Part shown: piece by piece, positions 1-8,103 of the stretch
Numbering within the stretch: position 1 is the stretch's first letter
How the letters are laid out: each line of letters begins with the position of its first letter
DNA from: Lacrimispora saccharolytica
Lineage (GTDB): Bacteria > Bacillota > Clostridia > Lachnospirales > Lachnospiraceae
Direction of reading: 5' to 3'
DNA length: 64,000 bases
Assembly: GCA_021531795.1 (NCBI GenBank)
Contig: JADYUL010000005.1
Location: 1-64,000, forward strand
Notes under the pieces: model-generated
The model's database searches: none
Told to the model about the DNA's origin: nothing
What the model saw: the letters and a program-made list of their open reading frames with translations, nothing else
Position numbers and translations under genes: made by a program

Positions 1-7
1 CAGATAA

Positions 8-79
8 TCCTCGATAGCTCAGCGGTAGAGCATTCGGCTGTTAACCGAAGGGTCGTTGGTTCGAACCCAACTCGGGGAG
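8..79 (+). tRNA. tRNA-Asn (GTT)
   Basis: Full cloverleaf. The 7-bp acceptor stem TCCTCGA (8-14) pairs with TCGGGGA (72-78), and the anticodon stem TTCGG/CCGAA encloses loop CTGTTAA with anticodon GTT. The TTCGAA T-loop is present. No CCA follows the discriminator base. It is followed within a few bases by its own hairpin terminator. Confidence 0.95.
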
Positions 80-83
80 CTAG

Positions 84-122
84 GCAAGCGCATAGTAAAA
101 AGTCTACGCGACTTGCTTTTTT
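84..122 (+). terminator. Hairpin terminator after tRNA-Asn, inside the tRNA cluster
   Basis: GCAAGCGCATAG (84-95) folds onto CTACGCGACTTGC (104-115 region) with one bulge and one mismatch, and a T run follows. It sits only about 14 nt before tRNA-Glu, which leaves no room for a new promoter, so it may act as a partial terminator or processing signal. Confidence 0.6.
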
Positions 123-135
123 ATTAAAGGAATTT

Positions 136-207
136 GGCTCCGTGGTCAAGAGGTTAAGACATCGCCCTTTCACGGCGGTAACACGGGTTCAATTCCCGTC
201 GGAGTCA
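136..207 (+). tRNA. tRNA-Glu (TTC)
   Basis: Acceptor stem GGCTCCG (136-142) pairs with CGGAGTC (200-206). The anticodon loop CTTTCAC gives TTC. The T-arm GGGTTCAATTCCC is intact. CCA is not encoded. Confidence 0.95.
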
Positions 208-212
208 TTTGT

Positions 213-285
213 GCCGATGTGGCTCAATTGGCAGAGCAGCTGATTTGTAATCAGCAGGTTATCGGTTCGAGTCCGATCATCGGCT
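213..285 (+). tRNA. tRNA-Thr (TGT)
   Basis: Acceptor stem GCCGATG (213-219) pairs with CATCGGC (278-284). The anticodon stem CTGAT/ATCAG holds loop TTTGTAA, anticodon TGT. CCA is not encoded. Confidence 0.95.
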
Positions 286-293
286 CTTAATTT

Positions 294-367
294 GGACCTG
301 TAGCTCAGTTGGTTAGAGCAACCGGCTCATAACCGGTCGGTCCTGGGTTCGAGTCCCCGCAGGTCCA
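294..367 (+). tRNA. tRNA with CAT anticodon: elongator Met or lysidine-modified Ile2
   Basis: Acceptor stem GGACCTG (294-300) pairs with CAGGTCC (360-366). The anticodon stem ACCGG/CCGGT holds loop CTCATAA. The initiator C1:A72 mismatch is absent, so it is not initiator tRNA. The body resembles Firmicute Ile2 (CAT read as k2CAU) at least as much as elongator Met; the two cannot be separated by eye. Confidence 0.9.
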
Positions 368-390
368 CTTAAAATTAAAGTTATTATCCA

Positions 391-464
391 GGCCCAGTGG
401 CTCAGTTGGTTAGAGCGCCGCCCTGTCACGGCGGAGGTCACGGGTTCGAGTCCCGTCTGGGTCG
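391..464 (+). tRNA. tRNA-Asp (GTC)
   Basis: Acceptor GGCCCAG (391-397) pairs with CTGGGTC (457-463). The anticodon stem CCGCC/GGCGG holds loop CTGTCAC, anticodon GTC. CCA is not encoded. Confidence 0.95.
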
Positions 465-488
465 TTTGACTTTTGTCAAACAAAATAT

Positions 489-561
489 GGGGTCTTAGCT
501 CAGCTGGGAGAGCATCTGCCTTACAAGCAGAGGGTCACAGGTTCGAGCCCTGTAGGCCCCA
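489..561 (+). tRNA. tRNA-Val (TAC)
   Basis: Acceptor GGGGTCT (489-495) pairs with AGGCCCC (554-560). The anticodon stem CTGC/GCAG holds loop CTTACAA, anticodon TAC. CCA is not encoded. Confidence 0.95.
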
Positions 562-576
562 TTAATTTAATAATAA

Positions 577-660
577 GCTCCAGTGGCGGAATTGGCAGAC
601 GCAAGGGACTTAAAATCCCTCGGTAGCAATACCGTACCGGTTCAAGTCCGGTCTGGAGCA
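577..660 (+). tRNA. tRNA-Leu (TAA)
   Basis: Class II tRNA with a long variable arm (CGGTAGCAATACCG). Acceptor GCTCCAG (577-583) pairs with CTGGAGC (653-659). The anticodon stem GGGA/TCCC holds a loop with anticodon TAA. It is the last tRNA of the first cluster. Confidence 0.95.
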
Positions 661-666
661 TAGAGT

Positions 667-698
667 AAAAGCGTTCTACTTAGTTAGAACGCTTTTTT
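667..698 (+). terminator. Terminator of the first tRNA cluster
   Basis: Perfect stem GCGTTCTA (671-678) / TAGAACGC (685-692) with a 6-nt loop, followed by a run of T. It is a typical intrinsic terminator directly after tRNA-Leu. Confidence 0.9.
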
Positions 699-750
699 AT
701 GTCAAGAAGATGTGTTATAAATATATCGTAGGTGTTTGTAGATTAATATT

Positions 751-777
751 AACGCACCATTCAGAAAATGGCGCGTT
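751..777 (-). terminator. Stem-loop spanning the stop codon of the MATE gene
   Basis: AACGCACCATT (751-761) pairs with AATGGCGCGTT (767-777) with a single A/C mismatch. On the minus strand the TGA stop of the exporter lies in the loop and the last codons form one arm. The sequence after the hairpin is A/T rich but has no clean T run, so terminator function is only likely. Confidence 0.45.
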
Positions 778-2095
778 TGTCAAAGACCGGGCTCTTTAGC
801 ATATTGATTACCAGGGGTATTACCATGATACACCATGCTACCGGCTCGCATAGAATGACACCGTCATATCCGATATGCGGAACCAATAAGAACGATACAA
901 GCACTTTTACAAAGAGTTCCAGGAAACTGGATACAATTGGCGTAATACTGTCTCCAAAGCCCTGCATAGCATTTCTGAAGACACAGACTACGGCAAGAAC
1001 CAAGAAGAAATAGCTGTGGAACTGCATATATCTGGAAGAGGTAGCAAGTACCATTTCATTATTCATACCAACAATCTGGTATATTATCTCATCCGTGAAG
1101 AACCTGGCTATGATTATACAAATTACCGTCCATATTCCGCAGAGCGCAATCGTGTCTCTGAGACCTTCCTTTATTCGTTCATATTTCCCGGCACCCATAT
1201 TCTGAGCACTGAAGCTTGCTAGCGTTGTGGCAAGAACAAAGAATGGCATTGATATAAGCGAGAACATTTTTCTTGATGCGGCATGCGATACGATTATCTC
1301 AGGTCCAAAGGTATTAATCTGTGTCTGCAGACAGACTGTTCCGATACTGACAAACGAATTCATGAATCCCATGGAAGTACCGGCCATGAGCTGTTTGGTA
1401 ATAATAAGCCTGTCAAACCTGAAATCATCCACACAGGGAATAAGATCCCTGTACTTTCTGCTAATGTAGATGAAGCACAGAATTACTGATACAATCTGCG
1501 ATATTACCGTTGCAAGCGCAGCTCCTGCAACTCCAAGATGCAGAAACTTAATAAATAAATAATCAAGCATAATATTAAGCAGTGCTGAAATGATCAGGAA
1601 AATAAGTGGAGTAACCGAATCACCTATTGATCGCAAGGTGCAGGCACAAATATTATAAAGTGCCGTAACAACCAGACCTGCAAGAATGATTAATATATAT
1701 GATTTGGCATCGGTATACAGTTTTCCATCAACCTTGATCAGTCGTAATAGCGGATCGATAAATATCAGACAGAATACTGATAATATAACACTTATTGCCA
1801 CACCCAGTGTAAAGGTTCCCGCAATTGACTTCTCAAGATTCTTTTCATCCTTTGCACCAAAGAATGACGCAGTTATTATTGCAAATCCATTTGTTAATCC
1901 GTAAATCAATGTTATTAACAGATCGGACAGACTGGTAGTTGATGCAACTGCAGCCAAGGCATCTTCACCAAGAATCTGTCCGACAATCCTTGTATCAACA
2001 AGATTATATAATAGCTGAAAAATCTGTCCGACAAGCAGGGGCAGCATGAATATAAGAATTACTTTAATCGGCTTACCTTCAGTTAACTTTTTCAT
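761..2095 (-). CDS. MATE family multidrug/Na+ antiporter
   Basis: This is an integral membrane exporter expected to move cationic drugs or metabolites out of the cell in exchange for Na+ or H+. The 444 residues match the usual MATE length. The N-terminus (PLLVGQIFQLLYNLVDTRIVGQ) is the typical first helix of the NorM/DinF superfamily, with a second similar half from about residue 230, and about twelve hydrophobic helices can be counted. The ATG at 2095 is preceded on its strand by GGGAG at normal spacing. The gene stands alone, facing the tRNA cluster, with its promoter in the 165 bp shared with the divergent nitroreductase. The substrate cannot be read from sequence. Confidence 0.9.
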   Translation of the reverse strand: MKKLTEGKPIKVILIFMLPLLVGQIFQLLYNLVDTRIVGQILGEDALAAVASTTSLSDLLITLIYGLTNGFAIITASFFGAKDEKNLEKSIAGTFTLGVAISVILSVFCLIFIDPLLRLIKVDGKLYTDAKSYILIILAGLVVTALYNICACTLRSIGDSVTPLIFLIISALLNIMLDYLFIKFLHLGVAGAALATVISQIVSVILCFIYISRKYRDLIPCVDDFRFDRLIITKQLMAGTSMGFMNSFVSIGTVCLQTQINTFGPEIIVSHAASRKMFSLISMPFFVLATTLASFSAQNMGAGKYERIKEGLRDTIALCGIWTVICIIIARFFTDEIIYQIVGMNNEMVLATSSRYMQFHSYFFLVLAVVCVFRNAMQGFGDSITPIVSSFLELFVKVLVSFLLVPHIGYDGVILCEPVAWCIMVIPLVINMLKSPVFDKRAIF

Positions 2096-2269
2096 TTTAT
2101 TCTCCCATGTAACATATATCAGATATATTTCTATAGTAAATATGAGAAAAAATCAAGTGAAAAATGCAGCGGCAAAAAAACGCATTTTATGAATGGCGTA
2201 AGAGATGTAGAAAATGAGTGCTTATTACAATGATTTGTGGTAAAGTAATCTAATGGAGAGGTGGATATT

Positions 2270-2968
2270 ATGACTTTACAGGAAGCAATAGCACAACGTC
2301 ATTCTGTGAGACAATATGAGGACCGGGCACTCAGTCCAAAGCATGAGAAGACATTGCGGGCTTACATTAATAAAGTGAATGATAAATCCGGACTTCGTAT
2401 TCAGCTGATTACGGATGAACCTAAGGCTTTCTCAGGTCCGATGGCGAAGTGTATGAAGTTTGCGGGCTGTAGGAATTATATAGCTCTTGTTGGTAAGAAG
2501 ACTGAAGACCTGGATGAGAGATGCGGATATTACGGCGAGTATCTGGTGCTTAAGGCTACGCAGATGGGGCTTAATACCTGCTGGGTTGCACTTACCTATT
2601 CAAAGATAAAGAATACAATTAAGGTTTCACCGGATGAAAAGCTGTGCTGTGTGATCGCGATAGGTTACGGTATCAATAACGGATTTCCGCACAAGTCTAA
2701 GCCGGTAACCCAGGTAATAAGAACGGATGGAATCATGCCGAACTGGTTCAGAGAGGGTGTGAAGTGCGCACTTTTGGCACCGACAGCAATGAATCAGCAG
2801 AAGTTTATGATAGAGCTTGTGGATAAGAGGGTTAGTATAACCGCGCCAAGGAGCGGCTATCAGAGAATAGACTTAGGGATAGTCAGACTACACTTCGAGA
2901 TAGGAGCCGGAAAAGAGAACTTCGAATGGCTCCTTAAGGATAGAAAAAGAAGTAATGCGAAAGATTAG
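2270..2968 (+). CDS. Nitroreductase-family FMN oxidoreductase
   Basis: Predicted cytosolic flavoprotein that reduces nitro compounds, quinones or related acceptors with NAD(P)H. The start QEAIAQRHSVRQYEDR is the classic nitroreductase opening (the RHSVRxY phosphate-binding segment for FMN), TCWVALTY and the late ALLAPTAMNQQ are further family landmarks, and 232 aa is a normal length. An upstream in-frame GTG at 2261 exists, but the ribosome site TGGAGAGG (2254-2261) overlaps it and lies correctly for the ATG at 2270, which is used here. Its last 14 bases overlap the next gene (ATG 2955), so the two are probably translated together. The substrate is unknown. Confidence 0.85.
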   Translation: MTLQEAIAQRHSVRQYEDRALSPKHEKTLRAYINKVNDKSGLRIQLITDEPKAFSGPMAKCMKFAGCRNYIALVGKKTEDLDERCGYYGEYLVLKATQMGLNTCWVALTYSKIKNTIKVSPDEKLCCVIAIGYGINNGFPHKSKPVTQVIRTDGIMPNWFREGVKCALLAPTAMNQQKFMIELVDKRVSITAPRSGYQRIDLGIVRLHFEIGAGKENFEWLLKDRKRSNAKD

Positions 2969-4085
2969 GATAATTACATTCATCTTAATATTGTCTTGTT
3001 TGCTCTCAGGCTGTTGTCTGGTTCACAAATATGAGCCTGCAACCTGTACCAAGCCGGAGACCTGTTCGGTATGTGGCAAGACCAAGGGTGAGGCCTTGGG
3101 TCATACATTTAAGGATGCCACCTGCACAGAGCCTAAGACCTGCGTGGTCTGCGCTGAGACAGAGGGTGAGCCTCTCAATCATCAGTGGAGCAAGGCTACG
3201 TGTACGGCTCCCCGTACCTGTATTATCTGTGGTGCTACAGAGGGTGAGCTAGCTCCCCATACCTGGATAGAGGCGACTTGTATTATGCCTAAGCATTGTG
3301 CAGTATGCGGAGCCACAGAGGGTTCGATGAAGCCACATCAGTGGATACAGGCCAATTACAATTCACCCCGTACCTGCGCAGTCTGCGGGATAACGGAGGG
3401 TGATAAGCTCAATTCATATGTAAGTGATAACGGTGGCTTCAATTATTCTCTATTTGCCGGAGCGAAGCAGGATTATTCCACTATTACCGGATATAATAAC
3501 AAGACTGCCAACGGAACTGTTGAGATATTAAGCTACAAAAAGATTAGTTCAGACTCTACTCATCCGTATCTTGAAGGCTACGAGTGGAGAGAGGTTAAGG
3601 TTAAGTTCTCCATGGACAGAGCCTGCAGGGTAATGTGGGGATATACCGACATTTACACGGGGCTGTCAGAATATGCGGGTAGTGACTATATCACATATTC
3701 AGACGGAACCAAGGAACCCGTCCTTGCCATGTCATCCTTCAGTTCAGAGACCCTGGTACCAAGCGTTACTGTTACGCCAACGACAGCTTCCACGGCAACC
3801 CCGTCTCCTACGGTAGCAGCAACGCCTACACAGTCATCGGGCAGCACTACTCCGGGTACGGCACCGTCGTATTCTCCTCCGGTAGCGCCTGTTCTTCCGA
3901 CACCGTCGCCAACACCGGCACCGAGTCCGACACCGGATTCGCAGCCCGGGATGTATATATCATATGTAACTCAGGCGGTACGCGTGCCTGTCAAATACGA
4001 CGGCCTTGTATTCTATGTATGCAACGCCAATTATGAGAAGAACCATTCCACGGATAACGGCTTCCTGTACATGGATATGAATTGA
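2955..4085 (+). CDS. Lipoprotein with five Cys-rich CxxCGxTEG repeats and a Pro/Thr linker
   Basis: No function is known to me. The first 20 residues form a lipoprotein signal with lipobox LLSGC, so the protein should sit on the outer face of the membrane. Residues ~27-150 hold five tandem units of about 26 residues of the form ATCTxPxTCxVCGxTEGExxxHxW; the fifth has lost its first Cys (QANYNSPRTC). A ~110-residue beta-like domain follows, then a Ser/Thr/Pro linker (~265-330, repeats of TPSPT) and a short C-terminal domain. The Cys spacing suggests metal binding or disulphide-bonded knuckles. The gene overlaps the nitroreductase and lies 16 bp before the MBOAT gene, so a role in surface-polymer modification is an inference from position. 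Confidence 0.8.
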   Translation: MRKIRIITFILILSCLLSGCCLVHKYEPATCTKPETCSVCGKTKGEALGHTFKDATCTEPKTCVVCAETEGEPLNHQWSKATCTAPRTCIICGATEGELAPHTWIEATCIMPKHCAVCGATEGSMKPHQWIQANYNSPRTCAVCGITEGDKLNSYVSDNGGFNYSLFAGAKQDYSTITGYNNKTANGTVEILSYKKISSDSTHPYLEGYEWREVKVKFSMDRACRVMWGYTDIYTGLSEYAGSDYITYSDGTKEPVLAMSSFSSETLVPSVTVTPTTASTATPSPTVAATPTQSSGSTTPGTAPSYSPPVAPVLPTPSPTPAPSPTPDSQPGMYISYVTQAVRVPVKYDGLVFYVCNANYEKNHSTDNGFLYMDMN

Positions 4086-4101
4086 TAGATATAGGTGAAG
4101 T

Positions 4102-5535
4102 ATGCTGTTTCCAAGTGTTGAATTCATTTTCGCATTTCTTCCCATAGTACTGACGGTTTATTTCATACTGCTAAGAAGAAATGTACTACTCAAAAACATA
4201 TGGCTCTTTGCGGCAAGTCTGTTCTTCTATGCCTTTGGAGAGGGCAGCTTTATCCTTCTCATGCTTGGAGAGATATTGCTTGATTATCTCCTCGCGCTTT
4301 TTCTGAACCGAAGTCAAAAGAGATGGGCAAGAAGAACACTTTTGAGCATTGCGATTATTTCAAATATAGGCATACTTGGTATATTCAAGTATGCTTCTTT
4401 CGTATGTGTGGATATCCTTCACCTTCCACCTGATGCAGTAGGTATTGCGGCAGATATTCATCTTCCTCTTGGTATTTCTTTCTTTACCTTCCAGGCACTA
4501 AGCTATGTGCTTGATGTATATATGGGCAAAGTAGATGCAACCGGCAGCTTCTTAAATGTCGGACTCTACGTATCCTTCTTCCCGCAGCTGGTAGCAGGTC
4601 CGATTGTCAGATACACGGATATAGCGGATGCCATCAACAATAGGAAGGAAAGCATAGACGGCTTCAGCAGTGGTGTGGTTAGATTTCTTATCGGACTGAG
4701 CAAGAAGGTACTTATTGCCAACAACATGGCGCTCGTGGCGGACGCTGCATGGAAGCTCATTATAGGAGACAGACTGGAGGCCTCTGTAGCTATGGCCTGG
4801 CTTGGTGCGATCTCGTACACACTTCAGATATATTTTGACTTTTCGGGCTATTCGGACATGGCTATAGGCTTAGGAAAGATATTTGGTTTTGATTTCCCGG
4901 AGAACTTCAAACATCCCTATATTGCCACTTCACTTACGGAATTCTGGAGACGCTGGCACATCTCGTTATCATCATGGTTCAGGGATTATGTCTACATTCC
5001 GCTTGGAGGAAGCAGGAGGGGAGAAGCAAGAACCTACATTAATCTGATGATTGTCTGGCTGCTCACCGGAATATGGCATGGCGCCAACTATACCTTTGTG
5101 GTGTGGGGACTTCTCTATGGTATCCTTCTTATGATAGAAAAAGTATTATGCGGTCATAAAGCCATACGTAAGCAAAGCCTGATACAAAGAATTTTCGGTC
5201 ATCTCTACACAATAATCGTGGTTACCCTGGCATGGGTTATATTCAGATCGGATTCCATAAATGATGCCGTGATATACATTCTTGGCATGTTCGGCAGGGG
5301 CTCAGGTAAACTGGTAGACAGGGTATTTGTTGCATACCTTAAGCAGAATATATGCTTCTACATCCCGGCAATAATAGGCTGCATGCCGATCCTTGAGAGC
5401 CTTGAGCTTAAGTTCGGGGAAAAGAACCCGATTTACAATGTTGCTTTCGGGGCAACAGTGCTGGCCGGATTTGTGATTTCGGTGTCCTACATTATCAATA
5501 ATGGATACAATCCGTTTATTTATTTCAATTTCTAG
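4102..5535 (+). CDS. MBOAT O-acyltransferase (AlgI/DltB-like)
   Basis: Polytopic membrane enzyme that takes an acyl (usually acetyl) group from the cytosolic side and passes it across the membrane for O-acylation of an extracellular polymer. The 477 residues carry the family hallmarks FxRRWHISLSSWFRDYVYIPLGG (~residues 275-297) and TGIWHGANYTFVVWG with the catalytic His, plus about ten to eleven helices. It starts at ATG 4102 behind AGGTGAAG. It lies 6 bp before an SGNH-like partner, which is the standard transferase pair layout. The polymer (teichoic acid, exopolysaccharide or peptidoglycan) cannot be told. Confidence 0.92.
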   Translation: MLFPSVEFIFAFLPIVLTVYFILLRRNVLLKNIWLFAASLFFYAFGEGSFILLMLGEILLDYLLALFLNRSQKRWARRTLLSIAIISNIGILGIFKYASFVCVDILHLPPDAVGIAADIHLPLGISFFTFQALSYVLDVYMGKVDATGSFLNVGLYVSFFPQLVAGPIVRYTDIADAINNRKESIDGFSSGVVRFLIGLSKKVLIANNMALVADAAWKLIIGDRLEASVAMAWLGAISYTLQIYFDFSGYSDMAIGLGKIFGFDFPENFKHPYIATSLTEFWRRWHISLSSWFRDYVYIPLGGSRRGEARTYINLMIVWLLTGIWHGANYTFVVWGLLYGILLMIEKVLCGHKAIRKQSLIQRIFGHLYTIIVVTLAWVIFRSDSINDAVIYILGMFGRGSGKLVDRVFVAYLKQNICFYIPAIIGCMPILESLELKFGEKNPIYNVAFGATVLAGFVISVSYIINNGYNPFIYFNF

Positions 5536-5541
5536 GTTATT

Positions 5542-6540
5542 ATGAAAAAGATTAGGAATAAATCAGTTGCGGGCGTTTTTGCCCTGATAATAATGCTTAT
5601 CTGCGTGCTCACCCTGCTTAAGATGGTAAGGGGCCATCTGGGGATAAATGAATTCGAGGGTGCGCTGGTCGGAAGATACCGCATGATTAATCTGAATACC
5701 GCAATCTCGAAACTACTGACAGGTGGAACCTACATGGAGTCCAATGAGGTACTGCTTGGAAAGGACGGGTGGCTCTTCTATAAGGCTACGAGTGATGGAA
5801 CACCACTCTATGATTACATGGGAATCAACCACTTTAGCGAGGAAGAGTTGGCGAAGGTGTATGACAATCTTGTTGCCATTGGCGATGGGGTTAGTGCGCG
5901 CGGAATGGATGTCATATTTATGACGGTGCCCAACAAGGAACAGGTTTATTCGGAGTATATGCCGGATACGGTTGATAAGATTAATGATAAGTCGAGACTT
6001 GATGAGCTGACGGAGTATATTGAGAGTAAGGGCGGTCTGATTGCCGACAGATATGGTTATGTTGATACCAGCGAGGTGCTTAGGGCTTGCAAGGACACCT
6101 ATCCGCTGTTTTACAGAACAGATACGCATTGGACGGAGTGCGGCTCGTATCTGGCACTTATGGAACTTAGAAGAGCAATGGATCAGAGAGTAACTCCGAT
6201 AGATGAGGTGGTGTTTACGGATAAGGGAGGCTTTGTCGGGGACCTTGCTAAAATCAGTGGAAGCAGGGATGAATATTCGGATGTGAACCCTGTGATAGAC
6301 GCTTCTTCAATAAATGACGATTCGACTAAAGATCAGGTGATGCTAATTATCGGCGATTCATTCGGAGATGCCATGATACACAGTGCGAAGCATTTTTACA
6401 AGGAGGTATACTGGGTAAGGCTTAAAGAGTACACCGATGAACTGGACAGGTACGAGCCTGATGTGGTAGTTGTGGAATGCGTTGAGAGATACCTCTCTGA
6501 TTTGCAGGAGGAGGTAGCGGGTGGTATAATACACCCGTAG
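5542..6540 (+). CDS. DHHW/AlgX-like SGNH acyltransferase partner of MBOAT
   Basis: Membrane-anchored extracytoplasmic protein (one N-terminal helix, ~9-28) expected to finish O-acylation of a surface glycan using acyl groups delivered by the upstream MBOAT protein. Family marks: GKDGWLFY near residue 75, TVPNKEQVY, the TDTHWTECGSY motif that supplies Asp and His, and IIGDSFGDAM with the candidate catalytic Ser. The 332-aa length fits the DHHW/AlgJ group. It follows the MBOAT gene after 6 bp with only a weak ribosome site, which suggests translational coupling. Confidence 0.88.
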   Translation: MKKIRNKSVAGVFALIIMLICVLTLLKMVRGHLGINEFEGALVGRYRMINLNTAISKLLTGGTYMESNEVLLGKDGWLFYKATSDGTPLYDYMGINHFSEEELAKVYDNLVAIGDGVSARGMDVIFMTVPNKEQVYSEYMPDTVDKINDKSRLDELTEYIESKGGLIADRYGYVDTSEVLRACKDTYPLFYRTDTHWTECGSYLALMELRRAMDQRVTPIDEVVFTDKGGFVGDLAKISGSRDEYSDVNPVIDASSINDDSTKDQVMLIIGDSFGDAMIHSAKHFYKEVYWVRLKEYTDELDRYEPDVVVVECVERYLSDLQEEVAGGIIHP

Positions 6541-6570
6541 AAAAGTATTGGTCCGATTGGGAGTAATGTT

Positions 6571-7509
6571 ATGAAAAGGTTTAGAATTATTGCGATTCTG
6601 TTGGCTGTACTTATTGCAGCCGGCACGCTTAATATAGAGGTTAAGGCTGCAACAGGCGGAGTTGTAACAGGCAATGGTGTCAATGTTCGTGCAGGTGCAG
6701 GTAAGGACAGTGAGAAGATAGGTTCGTTAAGCGGCAATGAAGAGGTAACTATCCTTGAAGAGGAGAACGGTTGGTATAAGATAGAATACAAGGGTGGCAC
6801 AGGATATGTGTCTGCCGATTATGTAGATAAGAAGGATGAGGCCGCAACCGATACTGAAGGTGCAGCTGATACAACGGATGGTGAAGAAAATGATGAATCT
6901 GAGGACGTGGATGAGGAAGAGGTTCACCTGATTAATCCCGCAATCAAGACTATAGGTATCATTCTGCTTATAGCGCTGCTTCTGCTTATTATTATTGTGT
7001 CGACAATAATCAGCATCAGACGCCTGAATGATGACGACGACTATGATGATTATGACGACTATGATGATGACTATGATGATGAATACGATGATGATGAGTA
7101 CGAGGACGATGAGTACGATGACGATGAGTACGAAGACGAGGATGAAGATGAATACGAGGATGATGACTATGAGGATGGTTATGACGATGGGTACAGAGAG
7201 CCTGTAAGAAGACGTCCGGTTAAGCAGACTGCTCCAACAATGGATAAAAGAAAGAAGGCGGCAACTCTCGAAGTAAAGTATGGAGAGGGAGCAGACCCGG
7301 CACGATACATGAGCAATAATCCCGATGATTACAGGATTGAGATTGACCCCAAGTTCTTCGAAACCTCGACGCTTCCTAAGCTGTCGGACGATGATGCACC
7401 TACTCCTGTCGGTAAGAGCAGGGAGACAAAAAGAGAGGCCGATATCGAAGCGGCAATGAAGAAGATGGAAGATCTTCAGAAGGAAATCGAGAGACTAAAG
7501 AATAAATAA
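6571..7509 (+). CDS. SH3b membrane protein with a long Asp/Tyr cytoplasmic tail
   Basis: Signal peptide (1-26, cleavage near VKAATG), bacterial SH3 domain (~33-85: GVNVRAGAGKDSEKIGSL ... NGWYKIEY), an acidic stalk, one membrane helix (~128-148, LLLIIIV), then 55-60 residues of almost only Asp, Glu and Tyr, a basic patch (RRRPVK) and a C-terminal coiled coil (~285-312). The SH3b domain should face outside and bind wall peptides; the charged tail should be inside. It follows the acylation pair by 30 bp with its own GGGAG site and is closed by a strong terminator, so it is probably the last gene of this unit. No defined function is known for this architecture. Confidence 0.8.
   Translation: MKRFRIIAILLAVLIAAGTLNIEVKAATGGVVTGNGVNVRAGAGKDSEKIGSLSGNEEVTILEEENGWYKIEYKGGTGYVSADYVDKKDEAATDTEGAADTTDGEENDESEDVDEEEVHLINPAIKTIGIILLIALLLLIIIVSTIISIRRLNDDDDYDDYDDYDDDYDDEYDDDEYEDDEYDDDEYEDEDEDEYEDDDYEDGYDDGYREPVRRRPVKQTAPTMDKRKKAATLEVKYGEGADPARYMSNNPDDYRIEIDPKFFETSTLPKLSDDDAPTPVGKSRETKREADIEAAMKKMEDLQKEIERLKNK
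7028..7194 (+). repeat. In-frame GAT/GAC/TAT low-complexity tract
   Basis: About 165 bp made nearly only of Asp, Glu and Tyr codons (units such as GATGAYTAY and GATGAGTACGA), coding for the acidic tail of the SH3 protein. The imperfect units look like products of slippage or unequal exchange, and the reading frame is kept throughout. Confidence 0.85.
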
Positions 7510-7580
7510 TTATACTGATCAGGTCAATATACCGGTTCTAAATGTAGACAAAATATACGCTAAGAATTAATGGACTTTTC

Positions 7581-7627
7581 AAGACAGGTCGCAGATTAAA
7601 AATTGCGACTCTGTCTTGTTTTTTTTT
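7581..7627 (+). terminator. Strong terminator after the SH3 protein gene
   Basis: AAGACAGGTCGCA (7581-7593) pairs with TGCGACTCTGTCTT (7604-7617 region) with one bulge, followed by a run of nine or so T residues. It ends the 2.3-7.5 kb unit. Confidence 0.9.
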
Positions 7628-8103
7628 ATGCCCTTTTGGCGGATGATATTCATGACAAAAATAACCCTAATTCGTTGTGAGATATATACGAATTCAGCGA
7701 ACGAGATTTGTCTGTATTTCACAAAAATGAAAATTTTGATAAAAAATGCTTTTCAAATTTGAATTCTTGTTTTAATGTTTAAGTGTCGATTATGAAAAGT
7801 TTTTTCGATTTGGGTTTTGTAGTTTATCAAATCGAAAATCAATCTATGTGGAGTCATGACCCACTATCGATTATTGTGAAATGATTCATTCACAGTTATC
7901 CAATTTTTAAAAAAATATTTGCCTATACCTTGTCCGGCATTAGTCGGTGTTTTGTATTTATTTTGTGACGGTGGAGGCTGTATGTATCTATTGGTCTATA
8001 CGTTCACGCATCATTCTGATGTGTAGTATGGAAGCTTCTGACAACTCATACAGTTTCCCCTCACAGACCCTTGCGGGACGGGGAGAGAGTTGAAAGGAGG
8101 AAA
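7628..8103 (+). other. A/T-rich 476-bp leader region before the tad operon
   Basis: No gene was seen here. The stretch contains an 11-bp inverted repeat TTTTCGATTTG (7802-7812) / CAAATCGAAAA (7828-7838), a smaller GTGAA/TTCAC hairpin near 7880-7896, and a possible promoter TTGTCC (7930-7935), 17 nt, TGTATT (7953-7958). The last 50 bp before the ribosome site can fold CCCC/GGGG. No known riboswitch consensus was recognised. It probably holds the operon promoter and regulatory sites. Confidence 0.5.

Noticed and set aside
7028..7194. CRISPR-like repeat array
   Set aside because: The units are in-frame Asp/Tyr codons without unique spacers.
7628..8103. Cyclic di-GMP riboswitch ahead of tad
   Set aside because: No match to the GEMM-I or GEMM-II cores could be seen on reading.
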